Of a stretch of DNA of 49,716 bases, positions 7,385-28,280 are shown in pieces (within the stretch, counting starts at the first letter, position 1; every line of letters begins with the position of its first letter). A program made the translations under genes and the position numbers. The notes beneath the pieces were generated by a model, which was not told the origin of the DNA, searched no databases, and saw only the letters and a list, made by a program, of their open reading frames with translations. Source of the stretch: Myxococcales bacterium (GTDB lineage Bacteria > Myxococcota_A > UBA9042 > GCA-2863065); NCBI GenBank assembly GCA_018780435.1, contig JADMJS010000070.1, positions 1 through 49,716 of the forward strand. The letters run 5' to 3'.

Positions 7385-8242
7385 ATGATCGAGCTCCTCA
7401 TCGACGGTCGCCGTCGCGACCTCGGCGGCTTCTCCGTCAGTCGGGTCCTCCCCTGGGTGCACCGCCGCGCCGTCGGGCCCTTCGTCTTCCTCGACGAGAT
7501 GGGCCCCATCACGTTCGAGCCCGGCTTCCCGCGCTCCGCCGACGTGAGGCCACACCCGCACATCGGCCTGTCGACGGTGACCTACCTCTTCGAGGGCCAG
7601 ATCACCCATCGCGACAGTCTGGGCGTGAAGCAGGTCATCGAGCCGGGCGCCGTGAACTGGATGACCGCCGGCCGCGGCATCACGCACTCCGAGCGCTTCG
7701 AAGGGCTCCGGGAGACGGGAGGCTCGCTCTATGGACTCCAGGTCTGGGTCGCGCTCCCGGCGGAACACGAGGAGTGCGAGCCGTCGTTCCACCACGTCCC
7801 GGCCTCCGAGGTGCCGACCTTCTCGCCTGTGCCGGGCGTCAACGGCCGCCTGATCGCGGGCTCCATCGCGGGTCTCATGGCGCCGCTCCCAACCGTCTCG
7901 CCATTGGCCTATGTCCATTACGAACTGGCCGACGCCACGCTCGACGTCCCTGCCGAATGGACCGAACGGGCGCTCTACGTCGCGCGAGGTGAGCTTACCG
8001 TCGGCGACCAATGCGTCAGGCGAGGACATCTCGCTGTGCTGAAGCCCGGAACGTGCGTCGTGGCGTCGTCACCGTCGGCGACCGTCATGCTCTTCGCCGG
8101 CGAGTCCCTCGGCCCACGTTTCATCGAGTGGAACTTCGTGTCGTCGCGCGCCGAGCGCATCGCGCGGGCCAAGGACGACTGGCGGGCCGGCCGCATGCCG
8201 CTCCCACCGGACGACGATGGCGAGTTCATCCCGCTGCCGTGA
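7385..8242 (+). CDS. Pirin family cupin protein
   Basis: This is a full-length 285-residue bicupin of the pirin family. Residues 20-120 contain the signature with metal ligands His57 and His59 ('RPHPHIG'), His101 and Glu103 ('GITHSERF'), matching the Fe-binding set of known pirins. Residues 170-275 form the second cupin. Bacterial pirins have been tied to quercetinase activity and metabolic control. The substrate here is unknown. The last 57 bases, including the stop, are repeated at 10582-10638, so the 3' end seen here may have been supplied by an inserted cassette. Confidence 0.92.
   Translation: MIELLIDGRRRDLGGFSVSRVLPWVHRRAVGPFVFLDEMGPITFEPGFPRSADVRPHPHIGLSTVTYLFEGQITHRDSLGVKQVIEPGAVNWMTAGRGITHSERFEGLRETGGSLYGLQVWVALPAEHEECEPSFHHVPASEVPTFSPVPGVNGRLIAGSIAGLMAPLPTVSPLAYVHYELADATLDVPAEWTERALYVARGELTVGDQCVRRGHLAVLKPGTCVVASSPSATVMLFAGESLGPRFIEWNFVSSRAERIARAKDDWRAGRMPLPPDDDGEFIPLP
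8186..8242 (+). repeat. Left copy of the pirin 3'-end repeat (att-like)
   Basis: This is the last 57 bases of the pirin gene including TGA. The right copy is 10582-10638, offset by 2396 bases. The first 26 bases (8186-8211) are identical. The remainder differs at five positions, three of which leave the residue unchanged. Similarity starts abruptly at 8186 and stops at the stop codon. Confidence 0.85.
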
Positions 8243-8356
8243 GCGTCACGGCGTGAATGGGGCTGGTGTCGGACGGTCCGCGCCGCATCGCCGCCGCCCG
8301 TGTAGCCGGTGTGTGGGCTGTGGACAACGCGGATCGGCGTCGCTAGGCTCACCGGC

Positions 8357-9685
8357 GTGTACGTGAGTCGACTCCACATCCAGAACATCCGAACCTTCGA
8401 GCGGGCCGAACTCATACTCGAATTGCCCACGGGGCGTCCTCCGGTCCGAGGCGAATCTCCATCCAACGTAACGTTGCTCATCGGCGAGAACGGGTGTGGG
8501 AAGACGACGTTGCTGAGGTGCCTCGCGCTGGGTGCACTTGCACCGATCGTGGTGTCGGGTTCGGGCTATGTCCCGCGCTCCCTGGTTCGGCGAGTGAAAG
8601 GCCTGAAGCCTTCCCCGGCGAGCATCGATTCCAAAGTCGTCCTACATCGCCAAGATGGTGTGACGGACGGGGAGTCAGTCGAGGACTCCCTGAGCCTCGA
8701 TCTGGTTCCTGCTAGCGGCTTTGCTGATCGCTTCGGCCCGTACTCCCTCGCCGACGCGCGAGGCTCTCTCGACCGAGTGGGTCCACCGCGCGACTCCGCG
8801 TTGTGGGATGAGACCTCCCCTGCTTTCTTCATGGTGGGCTACGGCGCGACGCGTCGGGCCGAGCCCGACCAGAACGTCTCCGAGGAGAGCCGGCGTAAGC
8901 TGCGTGCGCTCCGTTACGGCCGAGTGGCCGGGCTCTTCGAGGAGGGCGTGACGCTGATGCCGCTGTCCGCGTGGCTTCCGAGGATGCGGCACGAGAACCC
9001 AGGCCGTCACAAGCAAGTTGTGACCCTGATGAACCGAATCCTCGACGGTCGAGCGGTGCTGCAGAGCGACGCGATCGACGGGGAGTACCTCTTCGACGTG
9101 AGCGGCAGTCAGCTGCCGTTCCATGCGCTGAGCGACGGCTATCGAGCCTTCATCGGATGGGTTGCCGACCTCCTCTACCACGTCTGCATGGGCGCTCCCA
9201 GCGGGGCGAAGCTCGTGGAGAGCCGGGGTGTCGTGCTCGTAGACGAGATCGACCTTCACCTGCACCCTGATTGGCAGACGCGTGTCGTCATGAGCATCGC
9301 GAACGCTCTACCGGCAATGCAGTTCGTGCTCACGTCTCACAGCCCCCTGGTAGTCGGGACTCTCTGGAGCCGGAACCTGCGAGTCATTCGATGGGCTGAA
9401 GGTCGCACGGCGCCTTCCACTGTCGTCGAAGGGCCCAGTGAAGAAGTCTATGGCAAGAGCGCCGACCAACTGCTCACCAGCCGGGACTTCGGTCTCGGAA
9501 GCGCTCGAGCACCGGAGTTCGCGACACAACTGAACAAAGCGGCCAAAGCGACTGACCTCGAAGGCACGCTTCGCTTCATGCGCCTCCTGTCGCAGGGCGG
9601 AGAAGGGCTCTCGGAGCCCGCCGAGCACATCGCGACGGCGGAGCCTCGGAAGCGACGCAAGGCGAGAGCCGCATCTGATGCGTAG
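8357..9685 (+). CDS. AAA ATPase of OLD/ABC type, PtuA-like (Septu)
   Basis: The protein has 442 residues from GTG 8357 (AGG at 8345-8347). The frame is open to 8309, but similarity begins at 'YVSRLHIQNIRTFERAEL'. Walker A is 'GENGCGKT' (43-50). An ABC-like signature, 'HALSDGYRAFIGW', lies near 255, and Walker B is 'GVVLVDEIDLHLHPDW'. The switch His is in 'LTSHSPLVV'. This is the layout of AAA_21/AAA_23 ATPases that power defence nucleases. The next gene overlaps by 8 bases and encodes an HNH protein, so the pair matches Septu (PtuA with PtuB). It could also be another ATPase/HNH defence type. The pair sits in a likely insertion. Confidence 0.78.
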   Translation: MYVSRLHIQNIRTFERAELILELPTGRPPVRGESPSNVTLLIGENGCGKTTLLRCLALGALAPIVVSGSGYVPRSLVRRVKGLKPSPASIDSKVVLHRQDGVTDGESVEDSLSLDLVPASGFADRFGPYSLADARGSLDRVGPPRDSALWDETSPAFFMVGYGATRRAEPDQNVSEESRRKLRALRYGRVAGLFEEGVTLMPLSAWLPRMRHENPGRHKQVVTLMNRILDGRAVLQSDAIDGEYLFDVSGSQLPFHALSDGYRAFIGWVADLLYHVCMGAPSGAKLVESRGVVLVDEIDLHLHPDWQTRVVMSIANALPAMQFVLTSHSPLVVGTLWSRNLRVIRWAEGRTAPSTVVEGPSEEVYGKSADQLLTSRDFGLGSARAPEFATQLNKAAKATDLEGTLRFMRLLSQGGEGLSEPAEHIATAEPRKRRKARAASDA

Positions 9686-10523
9686 GGTCGCGGTCTCTTT
9701 GTCGGACCTCGATGCAGCGATCGACGCGGAGTCACAGGGATGGCTAACGCGGCCGAATCGGAAGTGGTCCGAAATCAAGGTCGTCTACCTGCGCCTTCAG
9801 GGCTGGAAGTGCCTCTTCTGTGAGAGCGCTCTCCCGGAAGTGGACCATGACTCCGCGGCGCTGGTCGCCGTGGCCATCGACATCGATCATTTTCGACCGA
9901 AGAACAAATGTACAATTTGGCCGGGCCGGCGGCCGGCGTCCGTCGAGACGAACACCATGACGGTGCTGGCGAAGGGTCTCCGGTCAGGCCCGGCAGGGGG
10001 GTATCCTCAGCTGGCACTTGATCGTTTGAACTACGCCGTCGCCTGTAAGCCCTGCAACTCAAGCTTCAAGGGCACCTACTTCCCCATCCTGGGCACCCCG
10101 GACGCGACGGGGAGCACCGATATCGCGTACCTGAACCAGATGGAGCAGCCGGCGCTGCTCTTTCCTTTCGGCCCGCACGGGGACGATCCAGCACAATTCC
10201 TTCAGTTCATGGGCCCCCTTGTCACGGCACGTAACAGCATCGACGACGCCGCGGGCACAAGGGCTCAGGTCACCATCGACCTGTTCGAACTCGATACGCG
10301 TGAGAGTCTCTTAGGCGAGCGCATGGCCTTGATCGAGCGGCTCTGGCCGGCTCTCGAGCGACGGGATGAGGCATTGGTGGCGGGACTCTGCGCCGACACG
10401 AGTCGGTCCGGACACATCGAATGCCAACGGGCCTACGTCGCCCTGTATGGGCAAGATCGCGAGAGCGCTCGACTGCTCTACGAGGCAGCGCTCACCTACA
10501 CGCGCTCCAAGACGCCGCGATGA
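9678..10523 (+). CDS. HNH endonuclease, PtuB-like (Septu)
   Basis: This 281-residue protein has a zinc-supported HNH/beta-beta-alpha-metal nuclease motif. Cys45 and Cys48 lie in 'WKCLFCES', the catalytic His71 in 'DIDHFRPK', and the second Cys pair in 'NYAVACKPCNSSFKGTYF'. The spacing fits PtuB/TIGR02646-like nucleases. In Septu the ATPase gates the HNH protein, which degrades nucleic acid during phage infection. The start ATG overlaps the ATPase stop. The residues between the His and the second Cys pair form a loop of about 45 residues. By eye, base use is slightly less GC-rich than in flanking genes. Confidence 0.78.
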   Translation: MRRVAVSLSDLDAAIDAESQGWLTRPNRKWSEIKVVYLRLQGWKCLFCESALPEVDHDSAALVAVAIDIDHFRPKNKCTIWPGRRPASVETNTMTVLAKGLRSGPAGGYPQLALDRLNYAVACKPCNSSFKGTYFPILGTPDATGSTDIAYLNQMEQPALLFPFGPHGDDPAQFLQFMGPLVTARNSIDDAAGTRAQVTIDLFELDTRESLLGERMALIERLWPALERRDEALVAGLCADTSRSGHIECQRAYVALYGQDRESARLLYEAALTYTRSKTPR

Positions 10524-10581
10524 GATGGTCCGACACCATATGGCGTTAGTCCGGAAGGTTGGCATAGGTTCCTGTCGGAGT

Positions 10582-10638
10582 GCCGGCCGCATGCCGCTCC
10601 CACCGGATGACGACGGCGAGTTCATCGCGCTCCCCTGA
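10582..10638 (+). pseudogene. Right copy of pirin 3' end (displaced gene end)
   Basis: It encodes 'AGRMPLPPDDDGEFIALP' and a stop, almost the same as the last 18 residues of the pirin protein. It has no gene upstream of it. It stands four bases before the stop of the convergent gene at 10642, so it probably marks the original pirin terminus displaced by the cassette. Confidence 0.75.
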
Positions 10639-10641
10639 CAC

Positions 10642-12000
10642 TCAGAGCATGAACACGAGGTAGTAGAGGAGCTTGCTCATGACCTCATCGTTCTGCTCTT
10701 CGTTGTGGAAGGTCGTGTAGATGACGCGGCCGGATCCGTTTCCGGGCTCGTGCGAGAGGACCACCGGCTGGCTCACGATGTCGTAGCCACCGAACGCGCC
10801 GCTCTTCTCGAACTTCACGCCCGCCATCACGTGCGGGACGCTGCCCACCGGACCCGGTGCGGTGACCGCAATCAGCGGCCCGGGGCCGTATTTCGCCGTG
10901 AAGTCCTTCACGCCGACGTAGGCCGACATGAGGGGATCCACGATGGTCGCCGCGATCTCGACGTTCGACGCGGCCTGCTGTGGGCCATCGAGGGCTCCGG
11001 GAATGGTCGGCAAGTCATCATCGCCGAAGAAGTCGAAGGCCTCGGGGAACGCGGCTTCGAGGTAGGCCCACGAGAGGTCCGAGGCGTAGAGTGAACCGCC
11101 GTCCTCGACGAACTCCCTCAGGTTCTCGGCGATCTCGGGGTAGCCCGTCGCCCACTTCAGCGCGGCGCTGCCACAGTTGAAGAACAGGATCTCGTACGCG
11201 GCCAGCTTGGCGGGATCGCGGAGCACCTGGAGCGCTTCGATGTCGTCCGGATCGGTGTCGTTCCAGTAGTCCCACTCGAAGTTCAAGTAGGTGTAGTTCA
11301 AGCCGAGCTTGCCGAGCAGATCGTGTTGGTGGTCCCACTGCCCCCAGAACACGGCGATGGGCACGCTGTCGGCCTTGAAGCACTGCTTCTTCCCAACGCC
11401 CGTGTGGTCGCTCGTCTTGCCCGTCGTGACCTCGACAGGGTAGCTCTTCTCGAAGGAGCCGGCCTTCACGTGCACGGTGTGGAGCCCGCACGGGATCTCG
11501 GGGAACCAGAAGTTGCCGTCGGCCCCCGACTTTACGGTCCAGGTGCGCGGCGTGCCGTCGCAGTCGGTGGTCGCGATCGTCACGGTCGCGGACGCCACGA
11601 ACACCTGCTCAGACGGCGCACACACGACGCCGCGCACGCTGCCATAGCCGCACGGGTCGCAGGAATCCGATGGGACGATGTCGAGGCCGACTTCACTCAC
11701 ATCCGGCGAAGGGAGGGCGACATCGGCGCTGGCATCCGGCACGTCGGCGACCGGCTCGGCCGTGTCCAGCGCGACGTCGGGCGTCGTAGTCGTGTCGGTA
11801 TCGGACCCGTCGCTTCCGACGCAACCGTCGCAGAGGCCCCAGCCCGTGCCGTCCTCCCGGCAGGTCTGTACGCCCTCGGCACCGCCCGGGCACGGACAGG
11901 TCTCGACCCGACCCGCTTCACAGACGCCGCCGTCGGTCGCGGCGTCGCCGCAGGACCAGAGCGCGAGCCCCAACGCGATCGGTAACGATATTCGGCCCAT
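10642..12000 (-). CDS. Lipoprotein with carboxypeptidase-regulatory-like and ThuA/GATase-like domains
   Basis: This 452-residue lipoprotein has its lipobox at 'LALWSC' (Cys17). An acidic Thr/Asp/Val linker runs to about residue 110. A carboxypeptidase regulatory-like beta domain follows ('GSVRGVVCAPSEQVFVASATVTI' region to 'SYPVEV'). The C-terminal part, from 'IAVFWGQWDHQHDLL', looks like a ThuA or class I glutamine amidotransferase-like fold: 'ILFFNCGSAAL', 'LREFVEDGGSLYASDLSW' and 'VIYTTFHNEE'. I see no clear catalytic triad, so it may only bind a ligand. The start has a strong GGAGGTG site. It is 33 bases downstream of the DUF2330 gene and probably in its operon. Confidence 0.65.
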   Translation of the reverse strand: MGRISLPIALGLALWSCGDAATDGGVCEAGRVETCPCPGGAEGVQTCREDGTGWGLCDGCVGSDGSDTDTTTTPDVALDTAEPVADVPDASADVALPSPDVSEVGLDIVPSDSCDPCGYGSVRGVVCAPSEQVFVASATVTIATTDCDGTPRTWTVKSGADGNFWFPEIPCGLHTVHVKAGSFEKSYPVEVTTGKTSDHTGVGKKQCFKADSVPIAVFWGQWDHQHDLLGKLGLNYTYLNFEWDYWNDTDPDDIEALQVLRDPAKLAAYEILFFNCGSAALKWATGYPEIAENLREFVEDGGSLYASDLSWAYLEAAFPEAFDFFGDDDLPTIPGALDGPQQAASNVEIAATIVDPLMSAYVGVKDFTAKYGPGPLIAVTAPGPVGSVPHVMAGVKFEKSGAFGGYDIVSQPVVLSHEPGNGSGRVIYTTFHNEEQNDEVMSKLLYYLVFML

Positions 12001-12033
12001 GCGCCCACCTCCCTCGGTACGGCGCAGAGTGGC

Positions 12034-14001
12034 TCAGCTTGGCGGCGCCCGCAACCGCGCTCGTCGCACGGCGAAGGCGCCGAGGAGGCCGAGCCAGAGC
12101 CAGAAGGCCCCACTCGCCGAGGAGCTGGCGCCGCAACCGCCTGTGCCTCCGTTGCTCGACTCGGTGGCGCCAGAGGCTCCATTGCCCGACTCGCTACCGC
12201 CGGGGATCGACGTCACGGGGCGCCCCTCGGTGTTGCCCGTCACGACCGGCCCGGGCGCCGGCGGGGTGACGTCGACGCCCTGCGGGATGGTGGGCGAGCC
12301 GGCAACCGCCATCGAGAGGTAGCCGTCGACGGCGCCGTATTGATCCGGCGCCACTGGGAGGGGCGCGCCGCTCTCGTCGATGACTTCCACGTACTTCAGC
12401 GCCGCCTCGCCCGGAACCGGGGGCAAGGTCGCTTGGCTCCCACAGAAGCCGCCGCACTCCAGAATGTGGACGGTGCCGTCCGGGTAGGTCGCTTCGATAT
12501 ACCCGTCATCACACGACGTTTGGTGGATGACGGTCCGAAGGACGTTGTCGCGCGTGACATCGGGGAGCTCCGAGTTGAACGCGAAGATGGGGTCGCGAGT
12601 CATCTCCTCGGGATCGAGGATCGTGAGGAATCGCGTGAGCTTTGGCGCCTTATCGAAGGTGGTCTGCACTTCCGCGAGCGGCACGACGATCTCCGCGATC
12701 AGCCGGTCGCGCAGCGCGAGCGCATGGGCGTCGAGCGACACCCCACCCGACGTCACCCACCAGTCGAGGTAGTTGTAGAACTCGGCCTCGGTCGTGACGT
12801 GTTCCTCGTTCGGTGGGCAGCTCAGGTCGCTCGCGTCCAGCCACGGGTCCCACCCGCCGCCGCCACCGTAGTAGCAGTCCCCGTACGGATATCCCTTGAG
12901 CCCGGCCGGCATGAGGACCTCGTCCTGCACGATGGCCGCGTAGGTCTCGTCCTTGGGCAATCCGAGGTAGTCGTACCCGCTCAGGACGTCGGCCATCGTC
13001 GTGGCTGCGCGGAGCGCGGTCGCGGCGGACTGCTGCGTCGTCGAGAACGTCGAGGAGAACTCGCCGGTCGACCCGCTGTATTCAGTGATGAAGGCGTGGC
13101 CCTGCACCGGGTCGACGGCCTCCGCGATGATCTGCTGGTAGTTGCCGGCACCCGGCCAGCTCAGGGCCTTCGGGTTCACGACGGCGTGGAAGTTGTTCTT
13201 CGGGATCGCGCGAGCCGGCCCGAGCACGAAGACGAGGATGGGCATGTCCTGCACCGCCGCGATCGAGGTCAGCTTCAGCGGGACGCACGGGGCGTCCTCG
13301 GTGAGCCGAAGCTGAACGGGCCGCAAGTCGCCGGTCGTCTTGTTGTTTTGAAGGCGAAGCCCGAGGAACACGTAGCCCTTGGCGACGTACTCCGCCAGTA
13401 GTGGTCTGGCCTTCTCGTCCTGCGTGTAGCCGTTGTCGTTCAGCCAGGCGAAGAGCGCGTCCGCGTCCGTGGCTTCGAGGATCTGAGCCGTGTAGGGCCC
13501 CACGGCAGCTTCTTGGAGGACGGCGACGGGCGGTTCGAATGGGCCGGAGGACGTCGAGTCACCAAAGCTCGCGGAGTCGGCGGAGCCGCCGCCCGGGAAC
13601 ATGTTGCACCCACCATCGGCGAATGTGTTCTGAACGCGGTAGCTCGGCGCCGTGCGGGTCTGGAGTGTGTCGAAGATCGACGCGTGGCTCAGCCGTAGAG
13701 TCTCGTCGAGCGGAACGGGCTTGCCGTCGGGCCCGAGCGGCAATGCGGCGAGGGGCAACAGCCAGCCAAAGGACGTGGACGGCCCCTCCCACGCGACTTC
13801 GACGTGCATGATGGTCGTGTCACCCTCCTGCGCGAAGAGGACACGTTCCCCCGCTTGCAGGATGGGCACTGGGTCCACGGCGTTGCAGAAGAAGCCGCCG
13901 CAGGCGGAGGCCGATGGGGCGAAGCCATGAACGGCGGCCACGAGCAGGCTGAACCAGAGAAGACCTTGATTGCGGATGTCGGGTCGACGTGATGCTCGCA
14001 T
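12034..14001 (-). CDS. DUF2330 surface protein with MYXO-CTERM-like tail
   Basis: The start is ATG 14001, preceded by GGAGGGA. The open frame runs to 14247 but the extension is not signal-like. The 655-residue product has an N-terminal signal ending 'SASACGGFFC', characteristic of DUF2330 proteins. The DUF2330 region follows ('PVPILQAGERVLFA', 'FGWLLPLA', 'YVFLGLRLQNNKTTGDLRP'). The C-terminus is a Gly/Ser/Asn linker, then 'GCGASSS', a hydrophobic helix ('FWLWLGLLGAFAV') and basic residues ('RRARLR'), matching the tripartite MYXO-CTERM sorting signal. It is therefore probably processed and anchored at the cell surface. The biochemical role of DUF2330 is unknown. Confidence 0.88.
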   Translation of the reverse strand: MRASRRPDIRNQGLLWFSLLVAAVHGFAPSASACGGFFCNAVDPVPILQAGERVLFAQEGDTTIMHVEVAWEGPSTSFGWLLPLAALPLGPDGKPVPLDETLRLSHASIFDTLQTRTAPSYRVQNTFADGGCNMFPGGGSADSASFGDSTSSGPFEPPVAVLQEAAVGPYTAQILEATDADALFAWLNDNGYTQDEKARPLLAEYVAKGYVFLGLRLQNNKTTGDLRPVQLRLTEDAPCVPLKLTSIAAVQDMPILVFVLGPARAIPKNNFHAVVNPKALSWPGAGNYQQIIAEAVDPVQGHAFITEYSGSTGEFSSTFSTTQQSAATALRAATTMADVLSGYDYLGLPKDETYAAIVQDEVLMPAGLKGYPYGDCYYGGGGGWDPWLDASDLSCPPNEEHVTTEAEFYNYLDWWVTSGGVSLDAHALALRDRLIAEIVVPLAEVQTTFDKAPKLTRFLTILDPEEMTRDPIFAFNSELPDVTRDNVLRTVIHQTSCDDGYIEATYPDGTVHILECGGFCGSQATLPPVPGEAALKYVEVIDESGAPLPVAPDQYGAVDGYLSMAVAGSPTIPQGVDVTPPAPGPVVTGNTEGRPVTSIPGGSESGNGASGATESSNGGTGGCGASSSASGAFWLWLGLLGAFAVRRARLRAPPS

Positions 14002-14120
14002 GCTTCCCTCCAAGGACGTGCTCGCGCCCGAACAGGCACGTGGCGTGCCAGCGTTGGTCAGAACGAGAATGCCGTGGGTGACGAGGCTCCTCGCGACCGG
14101 CGCTCGCCGCAGTGTAGAGA

Positions 14121-14144
14121 AATTCCTCACCGTGGGGAGATTTG
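14121..14144. promoter_or_regulatory. Imperfect inverted repeat in a divergent intergenic region
   Basis: AAATTCCTCACC (14121-14132) faces GTGGGGAGATTT (14133-14144), an imperfect dyad in the 245-base gap between the DUF2330 gene and the giant RHS gene. It could be an operator for either direction. I could not identify convincing -35/-10 boxes here. Confidence 0.25.
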
Positions 14145-14246
14145 CACATGGGTCGGCGCAGGATTGTGAGCCGTGCAGTTCCAGGTTGTGCAGTACGGAG
14201 AGGTCCGGTAGCGTCGCCTCAGCGCCGGGAAGCGCCAGGAGAGACA

Positions 14247-26966
<12,720 letters not shown>

Positions 26967-27128
26967 CGGGCACTCGACGGTGCCACGGTGCCACGGTGAC
27001 CGCGACGCTCACGCGCTCCGACCCAGCGGCGGGGACGCTCACCACCGCGACGGCAGGCGGCACATCCTCTCAGTTCGACGCATGGGACACCGGTTCTCGC
27101 TGGGCCTCGACGTCGAGGTGAGGCTCCT
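26967..27128. other. Intergenic region with a perfect 14-base palindrome
   Basis: No gene is supported here, and there is no candidate immunity gene for the RHS C-terminus. CCTCGACGTCGAGG (27105-27118) is a perfect palindrome. A short tandem GGTGCCAC-type repeat lies near 26981-26998. The palindrome could end the giant transcript or bind a regulator, but it lacks a T-run, so I do not call a terminator. Confidence 0.4.
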
Positions 27129-27178
27129 TTGACAGGATAGCGGAAGTGGCTAACATGGCCGAAGTGGCCGAAGTGGCC
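27129..27178 (+). promoter_or_regulatory. Sigma70-type promoter with iterated GAAGTGGC operators
   Basis: TTGACA (27129-27134) is a perfect -35 box. TAACAT (27151-27156), 16 bases on, matches four of six -10 positions. GAAGTGGC occurs at 27143-27150 inside the spacer and again in tandem at 27161-27169 and 27170-27178 (GAAGTGGCC), straddling the likely start of transcription. It lies just upstream of a PHD/PIN pair, so autoregulation by the antitoxin or the complex is the natural reading. Confidence 0.55.
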
Positions 27179-27195
27179 AATTCGGGGAGTCCAGC

Positions 27196-27465
27196 ATGAT
27201 CACCATGACATCGGTGGAGGCACAGACCCGCTTCGGGGAGCTCATTGATCGTTCGCAGCGAGAGCCGATACAGGTCACTCGCCGCGGTCGAACGGTTGCG
27301 TACGTAGTTTCGGAGCACGACATGCAAGAGTTGGTCTCCCTCCGGAAGCGCCGAGAGGAGGCGGCACGATGGTACGCGACCTACAGTGCGGCGCTTTCAC
27401 AAGAGCGGGGCGCTCCGGCTCTGACCGACGCCGACGTGGACCGCCTAGTTCATGAACTTCGCTAG
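27196..27465 (+). CDS. PHD/YefM-type antitoxin
   Basis: This 89-residue protein has a typical Phd/YefM N-terminus: 'SVEAQTRFGELIDRSQREPIQVTRRGRTVAYVVSEHDM' spans positions 6-43 and folds into the DNA-binding dimer. The C-terminal half would wrap the toxin and inhibit it. ATG 27196 follows GGGGAG (27184-27189). ATG 27205 is a second possibility. It overlaps the PIN gene by 14 bases and is preceded by iterated repeats overlapping the promoter, as expected of a self-regulated antitoxin. Confidence 0.9.
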   Translation: MITMTSVEAQTRFGELIDRSQREPIQVTRRGRTVAYVVSEHDMQELVSLRKRREEAARWYATYSAALSQERGAPALTDADVDRLVHELR

Positions 27466-27868
27466 GCGCCTCATCATCGACACAGGCGTTCTTGTCAGCG
27501 CGGCCATCCGACCCGGGTCGGTGCCGGCCGTGGCTTTCGAGCGGGCGCTCCGCCACTTCGACGTCTGCGCCTCAGTTGCGACCTTGGGCGAGCTCGATTC
27601 GCTGCTGCTTCGGCCAAAGTTCGACGTATACGCTTCGATTCAACTTCGGATGGCCTTCTGTTCAAGCTTTCGAGAACGTGTGCTGATTATCGAGCCGACT
27701 GACATTGTCACTGATTGCTCCGATCCAGGGGACAACAAGTTCCTTTCCCTAGCACTCGTTGCCGAGGCGGAGTTAATCATCGCCAGTGACCCACACCTCA
27801 CCGCGCTTCACCCGTGGCGCGGTATACCGATCCTGCCTCCCGCCGCGTTCCTTGTCGGTGTTCGCTAG
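27452..27868 (+). CDS. PIN-domain toxin (COG1569-like)
   Basis: This 138-residue PIN-domain RNase is the toxin partner of the upstream PHD protein. The first acidic residue is Asp10 in 'LIIDTGVLVSAAI', where Gly replaces the usual Asn. 'LGELDSLL' supplies the Glu, and 'DPGDNKFLSLALVAEAELIIASDPHL' (positions about 92-117) carries the later Asp cluster. All acidic positions seem intact, so it is probably active. It has no good ribosome-binding site of its own and depends on coupling to the antitoxin. By eye the pair is less GC-rich than neighbouring genes, suggesting transfer. Bases 27869-27974 beyond it show nothing. Confidence 0.88.
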   Translation: MNFARRLIIDTGVLVSAAIRPGSVPAVAFERALRHFDVCASVATLGELDSLLLRPKFDVYASIQLRMAFCSSFRERVLIIEPTDIVTDCSDPGDNKFLSLALVAEAELIIASDPHLTALHPWRGIPILPPAAFLVGVR

Positions 27869-27974
27869 TCGCGGGGGGCCTCGGTCGCATGAGGTGCGCG
27901 GGCGCTCCGAACGCACTGCCAGCGCCAGTCTCTTCGCCAACGAGGTCCCGTCGAGGGCGATCGATCCCTCAGCT

Positions 27975-28280
27975 CTAACCCGCCTCGAAGATGTCCGTCG
28001 TCGTCGCGACCCGTATGGCCCGTGTTAGCCATCGTTCGAGCAGGGCCGGATCGGCCTCACCCTCGATCCGGGTGCGCTCAGCGTTCGAAACAGCGACGCC
28101 ACGTTCGTCAAGCACTCGGAGGATCGCACATCGAAGCGCCGTAAGTTGTCCCTCGAGCTTGCCCTCGAGCTTGCCCTCGAGCTTGCCCCGCGAAAAGGCC
28201 TCTCGCCCGAACTCGGACTTGTACTCGTATCCCTGCGTTTGCATGAGCTTCTCCAGCGCGACGCGGGTCGCATCGTTCAA
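27975..28280 (-). CDS. Truncated Rpn/transposase-like C-terminal fragment coupled to fdsD
   Basis: The frame encodes 101 residues from TTG 28280, which overlaps the fdsD stop as TTGA. It contains 'YEYKSEFGREAFSRGKLEGK', then a Leu-rich region and 'TRIEGEADPALLERWLTRAI', a C-terminal tail I associate with Rpn-like PD-(D/E)XK proteins of myxobacteria. The nuclease domain that should precede it is missing. The fragment therefore looks like a remnant joined to the end of the fds operon, or a small protein now made by coupling. There is no independent ribosome-binding site. Upstream in this frame the sequence is only the shadow of fdsD. Confidence 0.5.
   Translation of the reverse strand: MNDATRVALEKLMQTQGYEYKSEFGREAFSRGKLEGKLEGKLEGQLTALRCAILRVLDERGVAVSNAERTRIEGEADPALLERWLTRAIRVATTTDIFEAG
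28151..28186. repeat. Three tandem 12-base units (Leu-Glu-Gly-Lys)
   Basis: CCTCGAGCTTGC is repeated three times without change. Read on the minus strand it encodes the 'KLEGKLEGKLEG' stretch of the Rpn-like fragment, a helix-linker expansion common in that family and prone to slippage. Confidence 0.85.

Larger units (their letters stand above)
8212..10607. mobile_element. Putative inserted defence cassette at the pirin 3' end
   Basis: The segment between the two copies of the pirin 3' end carries only an AAA ATPase gene and an HNH nuclease gene. A direct repeat that regenerates the end of the target gene is the classic outcome of site-specific or homologous integration at a gene terminus. 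No integrase or transposase is present, so any recombinase acted in trans or has been lost. The limits given follow the 26-base identical core and are approximate. Confidence 0.55.
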
